Assembly (NCBI GenBank): GCA_019244295.1
Contig: JAFASX010000049.1
Span: 1 to 64,000, forward strand
Length of the DNA: 64,000 nucleotides
Direction of reading: 5' to 3'
Source: Pseudonocardia sp.
GTDB taxonomy: Bacteria > Actinomycetota > Actinomycetes > Mycobacteriales > Pseudonocardiaceae
Part shown: positions 1 through 8,137 of the stretch, in pieces
Numbering within the stretch: position 1 is the stretch's first letter
Layout: each line of letters begins with the position of its first letter
Notes under the pieces: generated by a model
What the model was told of the DNA's origin: nothing
Seen by the model: the letters and a program-made list of their open reading frames with translations, nothing else
The model's database searches: none
Position numbers and translations under genes: made by a program

Positions 1-209
1 ACTCGAAGGCGCAGTTGTTGGCCATCGACGAGCTGGGCCCGGAGCACCAGATTCAGCGGCCAAACCTCGTGACCAGCATGACCCCATTCGGGGAGTTCAC
101 ACGGATTGGTTCGCAGGTGGAGATGTCAAGGACTCCTGAATCCTGGAGCGATCCGATTCTCGTGCCGCTGGGCTCATCCCGGCCCGAGTGGCTCCCGAAG
201 CGCGCATAA
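1..209 (+). CDS. C-terminal fragment of an enzyme, possibly CaiB/BaiF (class III) CoA-transferase; runs off left edge
   Basis: An open frame enters from the left edge (first complete codon at position 3) and ends at TAA 207-209, leaving about 68 residues. The text reads like a real protein tail: a Gly-Glu-Phe-Thr-Arg-Ile-Gly segment, then QVEMSRTPESW and a terminal GSSRPEWLP. The pattern of a glycine, a Val-Glu-Met-Ser pair and a Thr-Pro shortly before the C-terminus resembles the end of family III CoA-transferases (CaiB/BaiF), but no catalytic region is inside the window, so the family call is weak. The gene converges on the minus-strand regulator unit that follows. It could equally be another enzyme with a similar tail. 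Confidence 0.45.
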   Translation, partial: SKAQLLAIDELGPEHQIQRPNLVTSMTPFGEFTRIGSQVEMSRTPESWSDPILVPLGSSRPEWLPKRA

Positions 210-228
210 CGGCCTGTCGGTAAGGCTG

Positions 229-396
229 CTACCAGGAAGTACAAACCGCGGAGTTCTCGCTGGTCAGGTCGTCCCGGATCGTGGTGAGTGGCGGGGCTGC
301 ACTCAACCCGCTTTTGCGGTACTTCACCACCTCCCGTGCGCGCTCAGGAAGCCACTCAACCCATTCTCTCGTGAGCAAGGGCACAAACGTAGTCAT
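229..396 (-). CDS. Small hypothetical ORF (55 aa) downstream of the XRE regulator
   Basis: ATG at 396 is preceded by GAGGGAG at 5-nt spacing, a good Shine-Dalgarno. The product starts MTTFVPLLTREWVEWLPERA and ends SAVCTSW. Its position just downstream of an XRE-DUF5753 regulator is where actinomycetes usually carry a DUF397 partner, but the DUF397 landmarks (W-x-K-S-S, VRDSK) are not visible, so it is not called as one. It might be a diverged or truncated partner, or chance. Positions 397-524 between it and the regulator hold no other frame that I can support. Confidence 0.25.
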   Translation of the reverse strand: MTTFVPLLTREWVEWLPERAREVVKYRKSGLSAAPPLTTIRDDLTSENSAVCTSW

Positions 397-524
397 CCGA
401 ACTCCCTCGGACGAGGCCGCCACAACGCGGCGCGCTCCGAGAGGCTAAACACCCATCAACCCGTCAGGCTAGAAAGTTTCTTAAAGTTTCCCAAAACTCC
501 CTGTCCGCGGGTAGTGGGGCGAAA

Positions 525-1916
525 CTACTCGCTACCGTCCGACACCTCGGGTTCGAGATCATCAATGGCTCGGGTGATGATTGCCCTCGCGGACCGGCCG
601 TAACTAGCGACAGCCGCGAGCTGTTCAAAAGCGCCGCTGTACAGCTCGATTTCCTCCGGCTGGCGCAGATCCAGCGCCGCGGACATGGTTTCGACGAGCA
701 CCTTCTCGTTGTCGTAGATCCAGAAGCCGTGCCACGGGGACGTCACATACTGTGTGTCGAAGTCGATGATGCCCAATCGCACATTCGGCAACGCGGTGAA
801 CGAAATCAGATGGCCCAGCTGGCTGAGCATCACATCTGACGAGCACAGTCGATAACGCAACGCCGCCTCGGTCAGCACAAAGTGAAATCTCTTGTCCGGG
901 CGGTGCAGGATCCCCTGACGAGCCATGCGGCCCTGCACGGCCTCATTGAGGTCGTTGGGGACCTTGAGCCTGCGAATGCCTTCCGCGAAACGCGCCCGCG
1001 CATACCCCGGCGTCTGGAGCAGGCCCGGGATCACCGTCACCTCGAACACCCGGAACAGCTTGGTCTTCTGGTCCAACTCCGCAAGCTCGTTCTGGTGCGG
1101 CCGTACCCCGCTGCGCAGAATCCGCTGCCAGTCAGCATGCTGCACCTCAAGCGTGTGCAAGGAGACCAGCAGTGACTCCGCTTCGTTCCCGCTCCCCGTT
1201 GCCCCGGTCCACGCCCGGATGTCGCTGTCGGTGGGGGTCTGGTGGCCGTTTTCCAGCTTGGACACCTTCGACCGCGCCCACGACAAGGACTCCGCAAGCT
1301 CCCTACCACTAAGACCAGCTCGTAGGCGAAGCTCGCGGAGTCGTTTGCCTAGCGCGTTGCGTGCTTCATGGACGTTTGATACGTCCGACGCCCTGTTGTG
1401 TGGCAAAATCGTCCCGCCGAACGGCGTGGTGCCACGCGGCATCACGCCAATGGTTATGCCGACGATCAGTGACGGGTCATCGATGACCTCACCGCCAAGG
1501 AACACGTCGTGATCACCGAAGTGCATCCGCACCAACTTGCGCGAGTCAAATAGCCAATAGTCATGATTCGGAACCTGCCCAGCCCGCGCACGTCCCCGCT
1601 CGAGGTACCGGATGTCTTCCCCCGCGCCGTTGGTGAACTGGGCACACCACACACCGAATCGGCTGTAGCCCGTAAGCGGCAGAGTCACGACCCGAACACG
1701 GGCGAAACGACGCCCCTCAGCCGTTGCCTCACGGACCATGTCCAGCCAGCTCTGCATCCAGGGCAAGTCGTCTGGTTCGCCCGCAAGAAACTTCCGCAAC
1801 GACTCATTCTCATACGACGCGTCGTAGGTATCACGCGCCTCCAAACGAAACGCCGTGTGCTCGAACGTGTGGAAGAGCTCCGCGAACTCAGGGCCCGGCT
1901 CGATGAACTGGCTCAG
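525..1916 (-). CDS. DUF6879 - XRE helix-turn-helix - DUF5753 fused regulator (CTG start)
   Basis: A 463-residue fusion. Residues about 8-155 match DUF6879 (FAELFHTFEHTAFRLEARDT, RKFLAGEPDDLPW, RVRVV, GEDIRYL, DYWLFDSRKLVRMHF). Residues about 190-240 are an XRE helix-turn-helix (LGKRLRELR, LSWARSKVSKLENG, TPTDSDI). The rest is the DUF5753 ligand-like domain (FRVFEVTVIPGLLQT, GILHRPDKRFHFVLTEAALR). XRE-DUF5753 proteins include the Streptomyces developmental regulator WhiJ; DUF6879 is of unknown role and normally a separate neighbouring protein. The DUF6879 N-terminus is complete only if translation begins at CTG 1916, which has GGAGGAGGGG just upstream and overlaps the stop of the upstream gene (CTGA); no ATG or GTG exists in frame before residue 25. 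The usual XRE start codon position reads GTA, so the XRE part seems to have no start of its own. Probably DNA-binding and autoregulatory (inference). Confidence 0.8.
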   Translation of the reverse strand: MSQFIEPGPEFAELFHTFEHTAFRLEARDTYDASYENESLRKFLAGEPDDLPWMQSWLDMVREATAEGRRFARVRVVTLPLTGYSRFGVWCAQFTNGAGEDIRYLERGRARAGQVPNHDYWLFDSRKLVRMHFGDHDVFLGGEVIDDPSLIVGITIGVMPRGTTPFGGTILPHNRASDVSNVHEARNALGKRLRELRLRAGLSGRELAESLSWARSKVSKLENGHQTPTDSDIRAWTGATGSGNEAESLLVSLHTLEVQHADWQRILRSGVRPHQNELAELDQKTKLFRVFEVTVIPGLLQTPGYARARFAEGIRRLKVPNDLNEAVQGRMARQGILHRPDKRFHFVLTEAALRYRLCSSDVMLSQLGHLISFTALPNVRLGIIDFDTQYVTSPWHGFWIYDNEKVLVETMSAALDLRQPEEIELYSGAFEQLAAVASYGRSARAIITRAIDDLEPEVSDGSE

Positions 1917-2146
1917 CGCTTCCCCTCCTCCTGGTACCTACGCACGTAGAACATCAGCACATCCTCCGGGATCTCGTTCAAGACCTCGTGATCAGGAACT
2001 GGCCCGACATCGGCGAGCGCCTGCTGATCAGTCACCTTCCAGCCCTGGACGATATAGGTCTTGCGGTCCGTCCGGTCCGTAGCGAACAACGTAGGCGAAT
2101 TACCAACCTGCGAATCAGGATCCTTGCCGAGGAACTGAGCACGCAT
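1913..2146 (-). CDS. Small conserved actinobacterial protein (77 aa), partner of DUF6879/XRE genes
   Basis: The product starts MRAQFLGKDPDSQVGNSPTL and continues with YIVQGWKVTD, DVGPVPDHEVLNEIPEDVL. I recognise this as a small conserved hypothetical protein found beside DUF6879 and XRE-DUF5753 genes in actinomycetes; its function is unknown. No catalytic motif, signal peptide or membrane segment is visible. ATG 2146 is preferred because the promoter at 2187-2215 would start transcription near 2180, ruling out the in-frame ATG at 2191. It lacks a clear Shine-Dalgarno. Its TGA overlaps the CTG start of the regulator by four bases, so the two are translationally coupled and probably act together. 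Confidence 0.7.
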   Translation of the reverse strand: MRAQFLGKDPDSQVGNSPTLFATDRTDRKTYIVQGWKVTDQQALADVGPVPDHEVLNEIPEDVLMFYVRRYQEEGKR

Positions 2147-2186
2147 CCTACTCTTTTGCAAGAAATCCGGAGAACCGTTCTGCGCA

Positions 2187-2215
2187 ATCATGATATGCAG
2201 CACTTGCCATGTCAA
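2187..2215 (-). promoter_or_regulatory. Sigma-70-type promoter for the 77-aa gene / DUF6879-XRE unit
   Basis: On the minus strand a perfect -35 TTGACA (2210-2215) is followed after 17 bp by CATGAT (2187-2192), four of six matches to TATAAT with the two key A/T positions kept. Predicted transcription start is near 2180, giving a leader of about 34 nt to ATG 2146. Assigned by pattern only. Confidence 0.55.
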
Positions 2216-2696
2216 CCGCCCCAACGAGCACGTTCGCCGCCGTTGAAGCCACCGCCAGGCCCCCTCCCGGGCACGCCGCATGGCGGCTTGTCCGCGCAAC
2301 CGTGGCCGCTCAGCCGGTCCGCCGAGAGCTAAGGACAGCTTCCCTCGCGTCACAACACAGAGCGGGTATTCACCGATACCAAGCCTGCGTGCTGCTGCCG
2401 ATGGGTGATGGGACTGCTGGGGTCGGGTCAGTTTGTCATTCAGCCCACAGCGTGCTCAAGAGCGATTACAGTCCGTGTGATACCTGTTAGCGGCCCGTGT
2501 TACCGAGGCTGGGATGCGTAACGATCTCGTGGGCGGCGGCATGGTCGGAGCCCCCGACGATTCCTTCGCTCGGCGTGCTGTTACCCTGGCAGAACGAGAT
2601 GCCCTGCGTGATTCCGCTGCCGGGCTCAAGACGATTCCGTCGGACGCTGCACCGAGCACGGCGGGCTTAGCACATCGGAAGGCTAGAGGAAACCGC
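2216..2696. other. Intergenic region between divergent regulator unit and rpsT; no gene seen
   Basis: About 480 bp. An open frame continues upstream of rpsT in phase (ATG 2514), but a 60-residue extension is not found in S20 proteins and the GTG at 2697 has a good Shine-Dalgarno. The rpsT promoter must lie here; I do not see a confident -35/-10 pair. On the minus strand the frame of the small gene also runs open to 2353, but the promoter at 2187-2215 places this part outside the transcript. Confidence 0.4.
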
Positions 2697-2957
2697 GTGG
2701 CCAATATCAAGTCCCAGATCAAGCGGGTCAAGACCAACGAGAAGCGCCGTCAGCGCAACAAGTCAATCAAGTCAGCTGTCCGCACCGCCATCCGCCGTTT
2801 CCGCGAGGCACTCGAAGCCGGCGACACTGAGCAGATCATCCAGCGTCAGCGCAGCGCCAGCCGCGCGCTGGACAAGGCCGCAGGCAAGGGCGTGATCCAC
2901 CGCAATCAAGCGGCCAACAAGAAGGCTTCCATGGCTAGGCGGGTCAACGCCGCCTGA
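2697..2957 (+). CDS. rpsT: 30S ribosomal protein S20
   Basis: A protein of 86 residues, the normal S20 length, very basic, beginning [20 protein letters not shown] and ending [12 protein letters not shown]20 binds 16S rRNA at the foot of the 30S subunit. GTG 2697 is chosen because it gives the standard MANIKSQ start and has AGAGGAAA upstream; the longer frame from 2514 adds a non-homologous extension. It is monocistronic and faces holA, as in mycobacteria, with a perfect stem-loop between them. Confidence 0.97.
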   Translation: MANIKSQIKRVKTNEKRRQRNKSIKSAVRTAIRRFREALEAGDTEQIIQRQRSASRALDKAAGKGVIHRNQAANKKASMARRVNAA

Positions 2958-3029
2958 GCTCCTCCGCGCCGCCTGTGTAACACCTAATCGGCCACTTGCG
3001 ATGTGCGGCTAGACCAACCGCCGTATAGC

Positions 3030-3068
3030 GCGGTGGCGTTGTCCACTCCCGTGGGACAACGCCACCGC
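3030..3068. terminator. Perfect 15-bp stem-loop between convergent rpsT and holA
   Basis: Left arm 3030-3044 (GCGGTGGCGTTGTCC) and right arm 3054-3068 are exact reverse complements with a 9-nt loop. On the + strand the stem is followed by TTTCCCGTTTT, a partial T tract. The position between two convergent genes suggests a bidirectional intrinsic terminator. Confidence 0.85.
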
Positions 3069-3078
3069 TTTCCCGTTT

Positions 3079-4050
3079 TCAGGTGGCATCCCGGGCGGCG
3101 ATGATTCTGAGCACGGCTCGCTCGAGCGCATAGTTCGCATCAGCCGCCGCGCCCTTGACGTCCGCGTTCACCTCAGCCACCGCTGCCATCGCCAATGCCA
3201 CCCCGGCTGGGCGCCAGCCTCGGCTCTGGACCTGTGCCTTGCGCACCTTCCACGGCGGCATGCCCAGCGAGCTGGCTATCCGGTTCGGGTCACCCCGGCC
3301 GGCCGCGGCTACCCGAGCCACCGTACGCACCGCGTCGGCCAGCGCATCGGCCACCAGCACAGCTGGAACCCCCACCAACGAGGCCCACCGCAGTGCCTCC
3401 AACGCGCCGCCCCGATCGCCAACGATCGCCTTTTCCGCCACGGCGAACCCCGTCACCTCAGCGCGGCCCCGGTGGTAGCGGCGGACCGCTACCTCGTCCA
3501 CCGCTCCCCCCGTGTCAGCCACCAGTTGGCTGGACGCGGACGCCAACTCACGCAGGTCGTTGCCGACCGCGTCGATGAGGACCCGGATGCCGTCCTGGGT
3601 GATCTTACCGCCGGCTCGGCGGACCTCACCGCGGACGAAGTCCACCCGCTCGTCATACCGGGTCAGCCGGGCGCAATCGGTCACCTCGGCCCCGGCGCCG
3701 CGCAACGCATCGACCAGCGCCTTACCCCGGGCGCCACCGGCATGCAGCACGACCAGGCTCACCCCGTCGGCGGGATCAGCCACGTACTCCTTGATCGCGG
3801 CGACGACCTCCTTGCCGGCCTCGTGCGCGCCCTCCAGCACCACCACCCTGCCCTCGGCGAACAGCGAGGGACTGACCAACTCGGCGAGCTCCGCGCGGGT
3901 CAGCGAGGCCGAGGCGACCCGGCGCAGCTCGGCCGCCGGATCGGCGGCACGGACAGCCGACAACGCCGCTGCCACCGCACGCTCGACCAGCAGCTCCTCG
4001 TCACCTATCACCAGCCGCAACGGAGTCGGCGTAATCGACGGTCCATCCAC
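3079..4050 (-). CDS. holA: DNA polymerase III subunit delta
   Basis: A 323-residue clamp-loader delta subunit. It opens the beta sliding clamp within the gamma/tau complex. Visible landmarks are LVIGDEELLVERAV at the N-terminus, SLFAEGRVVVLEGA, the Lys-Ala-Leu-Val-Asp-Ala-Leu segment, and the C-terminal collar region with LGMPPWKVRKAQVQSRGW and NYALERAVLRIIAARD, all typical of actinobacterial HolA. It faces rpsT and lies upstream of competence-type genes, the order seen in mycobacteria except that thrC is placed between holA and comEC here. Confidence 0.93.
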   Translation of the reverse strand: MDGPSITPTPLRLVIGDEELLVERAVAAALSAVRAADPAAELRRVASASLTRAELAELVSPSLFAEGRVVVLEGAHEAGKEVVAAIKEYVADPADGVSLVVLHAGGARGKALVDALRGAGAEVTDCARLTRYDERVDFVRGEVRRAGGKITQDGIRVLIDAVGNDLRELASASSQLVADTGGAVDEVAVRRYHRGRAEVTGFAVAEKAIVGDRGGALEALRWASLVGVPAVLVADALADAVRTVARVAAAGRGDPNRIASSLGMPPWKVRKAQVQSRGWRPAGVALAMAAVAEVNADVKGAAADANYALERAVLRIIAARDAT

Positions 4051-4143
4051 GCCAGAGATACTCCCAGCCGGCGCTGGCAGTCAGTTGGACCACCTCTACC
4101 GGCTTCCTCGCGGGTAGGCGCGGCGGGGTCCACAGTCATACCC

Positions 4144-4178
4144 GGGTGAGCCGCGCCAGGTGCCGGCGCGGCTCACCC
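4144..4178. repeat. Perfect 14-bp inverted repeat between holA and the thrC leader
   Basis: GGGTGAGCCGCGCC (4144-4157) and its exact reverse complement at 4165-4178 flank a 7-nt loop. No T tract follows on either strand. It sits between the divergent starts of holA and thrC, about 150 bp upstream of the riboswitch. It may be an operator or an RNA hairpin. The rest of 4051-4324 holds no gene that I can support. Confidence 0.6.
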
Positions 4179-4324
4179 CGCCGCCCGGAAGCGTGATCCA
4201 CCTCCCAGATCCCGGAACACGGTAGGCGCATCTGGCGACTGTGACGTAACGTAAACAACAGTCCGTCTCGGCAAGCCACGGTATGGGAAGTCACTGGGTC
4301 GGGCGCGGACACAATCGAATACGG

Positions 4325-4477
4325 CTCATCCAGAGGGGCAGAGGGAACGGCCCTGCGAAGCCCCGGCAACCGGCGTCCAACGATCTGCGCAATGCCGTCG
4401 CGCAGTACGTCCGTGTAGGGCGAGGTCGTTGACGATCACGGTGCCAATTCCGACCCGCACGCGGGACAGATGAGGAG
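4325..4477 (+). ncRNA. SAM-I (S-box) riboswitch in the thrC leader
   Basis: Conserved S-box elements occur in order: P1 5' strand CTCATC (4325-4330), the purine-rich AGAGGGGCAGAGGGA block, GAAGCC (4357-4362), GGCAACC (4365-4371), GGTGCCAATTCC (4440-4451), and GGACAGATGAG (4464-4474), whose GATGAG pairs with CTCATC to close P1. The thrC Shine-Dalgarno GAGGAG (4472-4477) overlaps the 3' strand of P1, and the start codon follows 8 nt later. No terminator stem with a T tract lies between aptamer and gene. This points to control of translation initiation: SAM binding would close P1 and hide the ribosome site. Confidence 0.92.
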
Positions 4478-4485
4478 ACCTCGCC

Positions 4486-5751
4486 ATGGCGACGACCGTT
4501 GCGCACCCCACCACGACTTCTTACGACCTGGGCCCAGCCCGTTGGCTGTCTTGTCGCGAGTGCGGCCACCAAAGTCCGTTGGCCCCCGAGTTCGCCTGCG
4601 CGGAGTGCTTCGGGCCGCTGGAAATCGCCTACGGGTTCGGCCCGGTCACCCGGGCGGAGATCGAAGCTGGCCCGAAATCGATCTGGCGCTACCGGTCGCT
4701 GCTTCCCGTACCCAGCGACGTGCACCTCTATCCCAACACCGAGCCAGGATTGACCAGGTTGATTCGCGCCGACCGCCTGGGCGCCGAGCTGGGCATCAAG
4801 AATCTATGGCTCAAGGACGACACGGGAAACCCGACCCACTCATTCAAGGACCGAGTGGTCGCGGTCGCCCTCGCCGCCGCCAGGGAGCTGGGTTTCCGCG
4901 TGCTGGCCTGCCCGTCGACCGGAAACCTGGCGAACGCGGTCGCCGCCGCCGCCGCGCGAGCGGGTTGGCGCTCGGTGGTGCTGGTGCCCTCATCGCTGGA
5001 GCCAGCCAAGATCCTGATGACCGCCGTGTACGGCACCACGTTGATCGCGGTCGATGGCAACTACGACGACGCGAACCGACTGGCCACCGAGTTGGCCGCC
5101 GAGGAGGAGGACTGGGCGTTCGTCAACGTGAACGTCCGACCGTACTACGCCGAGGGATCCAAGACGCTGGGCTTCGAGGTAGCCGAGCAGCTCGGCTGGC
5201 GGCTGCCGGAGCAGATCGTGGTCCCGGTAGCCTCAGGATCGCAGTTGACCAAGGTGGATAAGGCGTTCCGCGAGCTCGGCGAGCTCGGCTTGGTGGAGCC
5301 AGTACCGTATCGGATGTTCGGCGCACAGGCCACCGGGTGCTCGCCGGTGTCGGTGGCTTTCGCTGAGGGTCACGACGTGGTGCGCCCGGTCCGCCCGGAC
5401 ACGATCGCTCGCTCGCTGGCCATCGGGAACCCAGCCGACGGTCCATATGTGCTGGATAGTGTGCGCAGGACCGGCGGGGCGGTGACCGACGTGTCCGACG
5501 CCGAGGTGGTCGACGGCATCCGTTTGCTGGCTCGCACCGAAGGTATTTTCGCCGAGACCGCCGGTGGGGTCACCGTGGCGTGCACTCGGAAGCTGGTGAA
5601 CGCCGGCCAGCTCGACCCTGACGCCGACACCGTGTTGCTGATCACCGGTGACGGCCTCAAGACCCTGGACGCGGTGGCCGATCAGGTGGGTCCGACCGCT
5701 ACCGTGGAGCCTACGACCGCTTCGGTCCGAAGCGCGTTGTGCGCCGTCTGA
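4486..5751 (+). CDS. thrC: Threonine synthase
   Basis: A 421-residue PLP enzyme that converts O-phosphohomoserine to threonine. An N-terminal four-cysteine knuckle (C23-x2-C26, C38-x2-C41) is followed by the PLP-lysine motif NPTHSFKDR (Lys about 121), the phosphate-binding SGN-type loop STGNLANAVAAAAAR, and the C-terminal TGDGLK motif. These mark the zinc-knuckle threonine synthase subgroup. Expression is likely controlled by the SAM-I riboswitch directly upstream, which makes metabolic sense because threonine and methionine branches compete for the same homoserine derivative. Its 3' end overlaps the end of the convergent comEC by 41 bp. Confidence 0.95.
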   Translation: MATTVAHPTTTSYDLGPARWLSCRECGHQSPLAPEFACAECFGPLEIAYGFGPVTRAEIEAGPKSIWRYRSLLPVPSDVHLYPNTEPGLTRLIRADRLGAELGIKNLWLKDDTGNPTHSFKDRVVAVALAAARELGFRVLACPSTGNLANAVAAAAARAGWRSVVLVPSSLEPAKILMTAVYGTTLIAVDGNYDDANRLATELAAEEEDWAFVNVNVRPYYAEGSKTLGFEVAEQLGWRLPEQIVVPVASGSQLTKVDKAFRELGELGLVEPVPYRMFGAQATGCSPVSVAFAEGHDVVRPVRPDTIARSLAIGNPADGPYVLDSVRRTGGAVTDVSDAEVVDGIRLLARTEGIFAETAGGVTVACTRKLVNAGQLDPDADTVLLITGDGLKTLDAVADQVGPTATVEPTTASVRSALCAV

Positions 5752-8137
5752 CGCCCTGGCTGCCCCGTGCCACCGCCGCCAACCCGTCCCGAGCGGCGAC
5801 CACAGCGAGATCCCCGGCCTGGTCGGTTCGGCGAACCAGCGCGCCGGCCCGCTGTAATGCGTCCAGCACGGCGGCGCTCGGGTGGCCATAGCGGTTGTCG
5901 GCGCCGACGCTGACTAGGGCAAGTCGGGGTCGCACCGCGGCCAGAAAGGCTAGCGACGTGGCACGCGAGCCGTGGTGCGGCACCTTGAGCACGTCGGCTC
6001 GCAAATCCGCCCCGGACGCGAGCAGGTTCGCCTGGGCAAGCAACTCGATGTCACCGGTCAGCAACACGGTGCCCAGGGGTGTCCGTGCCCGAATCACCAA
6101 TGAGCCGTCATTGACGGCCGTGCCGTCGTCGGGGTCAACAGGGACCGACGGCGTGGTCGAGGCAAGCACCTCCAGCTCGAGCCCAGGCCAGCGCAACCGC
6201 TGGCCACCACTCAGCTCAACGACGGGCACCCGCGCGTCATTAGCCGCTCGTCGAACCCCCTCGAACGCCCATCGCGGTTCGCGCGCCGGCCCGACCGCCA
6301 CTGCACCAACCGACCGTCCGCTCAACGCCTGGGCCAGCCCACCCATATGGTCAGCGTGCAGATGAGTGATCACCACCAGGGGCAGCGCGTCGACGCCGAG
6401 CCGACTGAGGCATCCATCGACAGCGCCGGTCTCGGTCCCGGTATCCACCAGTACAGCCCGGCCGGGTTCGCCTGTGTTCAGCACGATCGCATCGCCCTGG
6501 CCGACGTCGCAAGCCACTACCACCCAGCTGGCCGGCGGCCACCCCGGCGTCACAAACCGGGTCGGCACAAAGACCAGCAGGAACCCGAGCAATACCGCCG
6601 CGAACAGCGCTCTCACCCGCCGATGGCGGGCCAGAGCCAGCCCGGTCAACACCGCCAGCGCGGCCAAAAGCCCGCCCGCCACCCCGGACGGCCAGCTCAC
6701 GGCGGCGGTCTGGATGCCGGCGCCCCAGTGCGCGACACCGACCAGCCAGCGCACCGAGGGCCCGGCCAGCCATGCGCACAGCTTCGCCGCGGCCGGGCTG
6801 ATCGGCGACACCACGGCGGCCAGCACGCCGAGCACGGTGGCCGGTGCCACCGCCGGGGCAGCCAACAGGTTCGTCACCACCGCCACCAAGCTGATCTGGC
6901 CGGACATTCCGGCAATCACCGGCGTGGTGATCAGGTGCGCGGCTGCCGGCACCGCCAGCGCCTCGGCCGGTCCGGCTGGAACGCCCATCTCCCGCAGCCT
7001 GGTCGACCACACTGGCGCGAGCAGCACCAGCGCCCCGGTGGCCAGAACGGACAATGTGAACCCGGGATCGATGCCGAGGGCGGGATCGACCAACAACAAC
7101 CCGATTACGGCCGCGGCAAGCGCCGGTACCGCCGAGCGGCGGCGGCCAGCCACCACCGCCAGCAGACCGACCGCACCCATCACCGCCGCGCGTAGCACAC
7201 TTGGCGAGGGTCGGGCCAGAACCACGAAGCCGACCAACGCCAGCGCCGCACCCAGCACACGAATTCTCGGCCCGGCACGTAACAATCCCAGCAGCCCGAA
7301 TACCGAGGCACACACGATCGCCACATTCGCGCCGGACACCGCCGTTAAGTGGGTGAGCCCGGTCGTGCGGAACTCCTCACGCGCTGGCGCCGACATCGTG
7401 CTGGTGTCCCCGACGGCCAACCCGGGCAGCAACGCCGCCGGATCTTCCGACAGGACCGATGAGGCGGCCTGGCGCAACCCGGCGCGCAGCGCCCCGGCCG
7501 CTCGCTGCCACCACGGCGCGACGCTCGGTCGCTCCGGCGGGCCGCGTACCCGCAACACCGCCACCGTCAGATCCGGCTGAGAAGCCGCGATAAGCGTCCC
7601 GGTGGCCGTCAACTCAACGCCAGGCAGCACATCCGCCCAGCCGTTCAGCGGCGCTAGCAGCAACACCCGGCCGCTTAACGTCCAGCGCCGGCCGTCGATG
7701 GTCGCGGTGAGCAACTCGGCGGGCAGCATGACCTGGCTCGCGGCCGCGGGCCGGCCGCCGTACCCGGCCGTGCCGGCGGCCAGGATTGGCGCTGGATCGC
7801 CGGCGGCCCGCACCCGCAGGCTCGCCACCGCGCCGCGCTGCGCGGCCAACCGCAGCGGATGCCGTTCAAGTTGGAAGGTCTGCACACCGACGATAGACGC
7901 GAGCGCGGCCACGCAACCAACAGCCGCCAGCACCCCGGATGCGTGAGAAGCGCCAGACGCGCTCTCCCGAGCTATTCGGACCCCCGCCAGCGCCACGGCC
8001 ACCAGCGCGAAGCCGCCGAGCCCGAACGCCACCGACCATCCCGCCAGTAACCCCACGATCACCATCAGCCAGCTGAGTACCGCGGCGGGCACCAGCCGCA
8101 GGTCGAGCACCTCGGCGGGCCGATCGGCCGCGCTCAT
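5711..8137 (-). CDS. comEC: ComEC/Rec2-family DNA-uptake membrane protein
   Basis: An 808-residue integral membrane protein. The N-terminal third has transmembrane helices and an OB-like DUF4131 region; the middle is the Competence domain with many helices (HLTAVSGANVAIVCASVFG is the family signature). The C-terminal part is a metallo-beta-lactamase-like domain with HLHADHMGG at about residue 590 and later VPHHGS. In competent bacteria ComEC forms the inner-membrane channel for single-stranded DNA. It is coupled to comEA by an ATGA overlap. Natural competence is not established in this order, so the real role is uncertain. Confidence 0.92.
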   Translation of the reverse strand: MSAADRPAEVLDLRLVPAAVLSWLMVIVGLLAGWSVAFGLGGFALVAVALAGVRIARESASGASHASGVLAAVGCVAALASIVGVQTFQLERHPLRLAAQRGAVASLRVRAAGDPAPILAAGTAGYGGRPAAASQVMLPAELLTATIDGRRWTLSGRVLLLAPLNGWADVLPGVELTATGTLIAASQPDLTVAVLRVRGPPERPSVAPWWQRAAGALRAGLRQAASSVLSEDPAALLPGLAVGDTSTMSAPAREEFRTTGLTHLTAVSGANVAIVCASVFGLLGLLRAGPRIRVLGAALALVGFVVLARPSPSVLRAAVMGAVGLLAVVAGRRRSAVPALAAAVIGLLLVDPALGIDPGFTLSVLATGALVLLAPVWSTRLREMGVPAGPAEALAVPAAAHLITTPVIAGMSGQISLVAVVTNLLAAPAVAPATVLGVLAAVVSPISPAAAKLCAWLAGPSVRWLVGVAHWGAGIQTAAVSWPSGVAGGLLAALAVLTGLALARHRRVRALFAAVLLGFLLVFVPTRFVTPGWPPASWVVVACDVGQGDAIVLNTGEPGRAVLVDTGTETGAVDGCLSRLGVDALPLVVITHLHADHMGGLAQALSGRSVGAVAVGPAREPRWAFEGVRRAANDARVPVVELSGGQRLRWPGLELEVLASTTPSVPVDPDDGTAVNDGSLVIRARTPLGTVLLTGDIELLAQANLLASGADLRADVLKVPHHGSRATSLAFLAAVRPRLALVSVGADNRYGHPSAAVLDALQRAGALVRRTDQAGDLAVVAARDGLAAVARGSQGVRRRTTRFGPKRS

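Noticed and set aside
53..244. 63-codon minus-strand frame at the left edge
   Set aside because: Antisense to the partial + strand enzyme tail, which has the better protein-like sequence.
4136..4369. 77-codon minus-strand frame in the thrC leader
   Set aside because: It runs through the riboswitch and a palindrome and has no homology that I can see.
6347..7580. Long + strand frames opposite comEC
   Set aside because: Shadow of the Competence domain; no motif.
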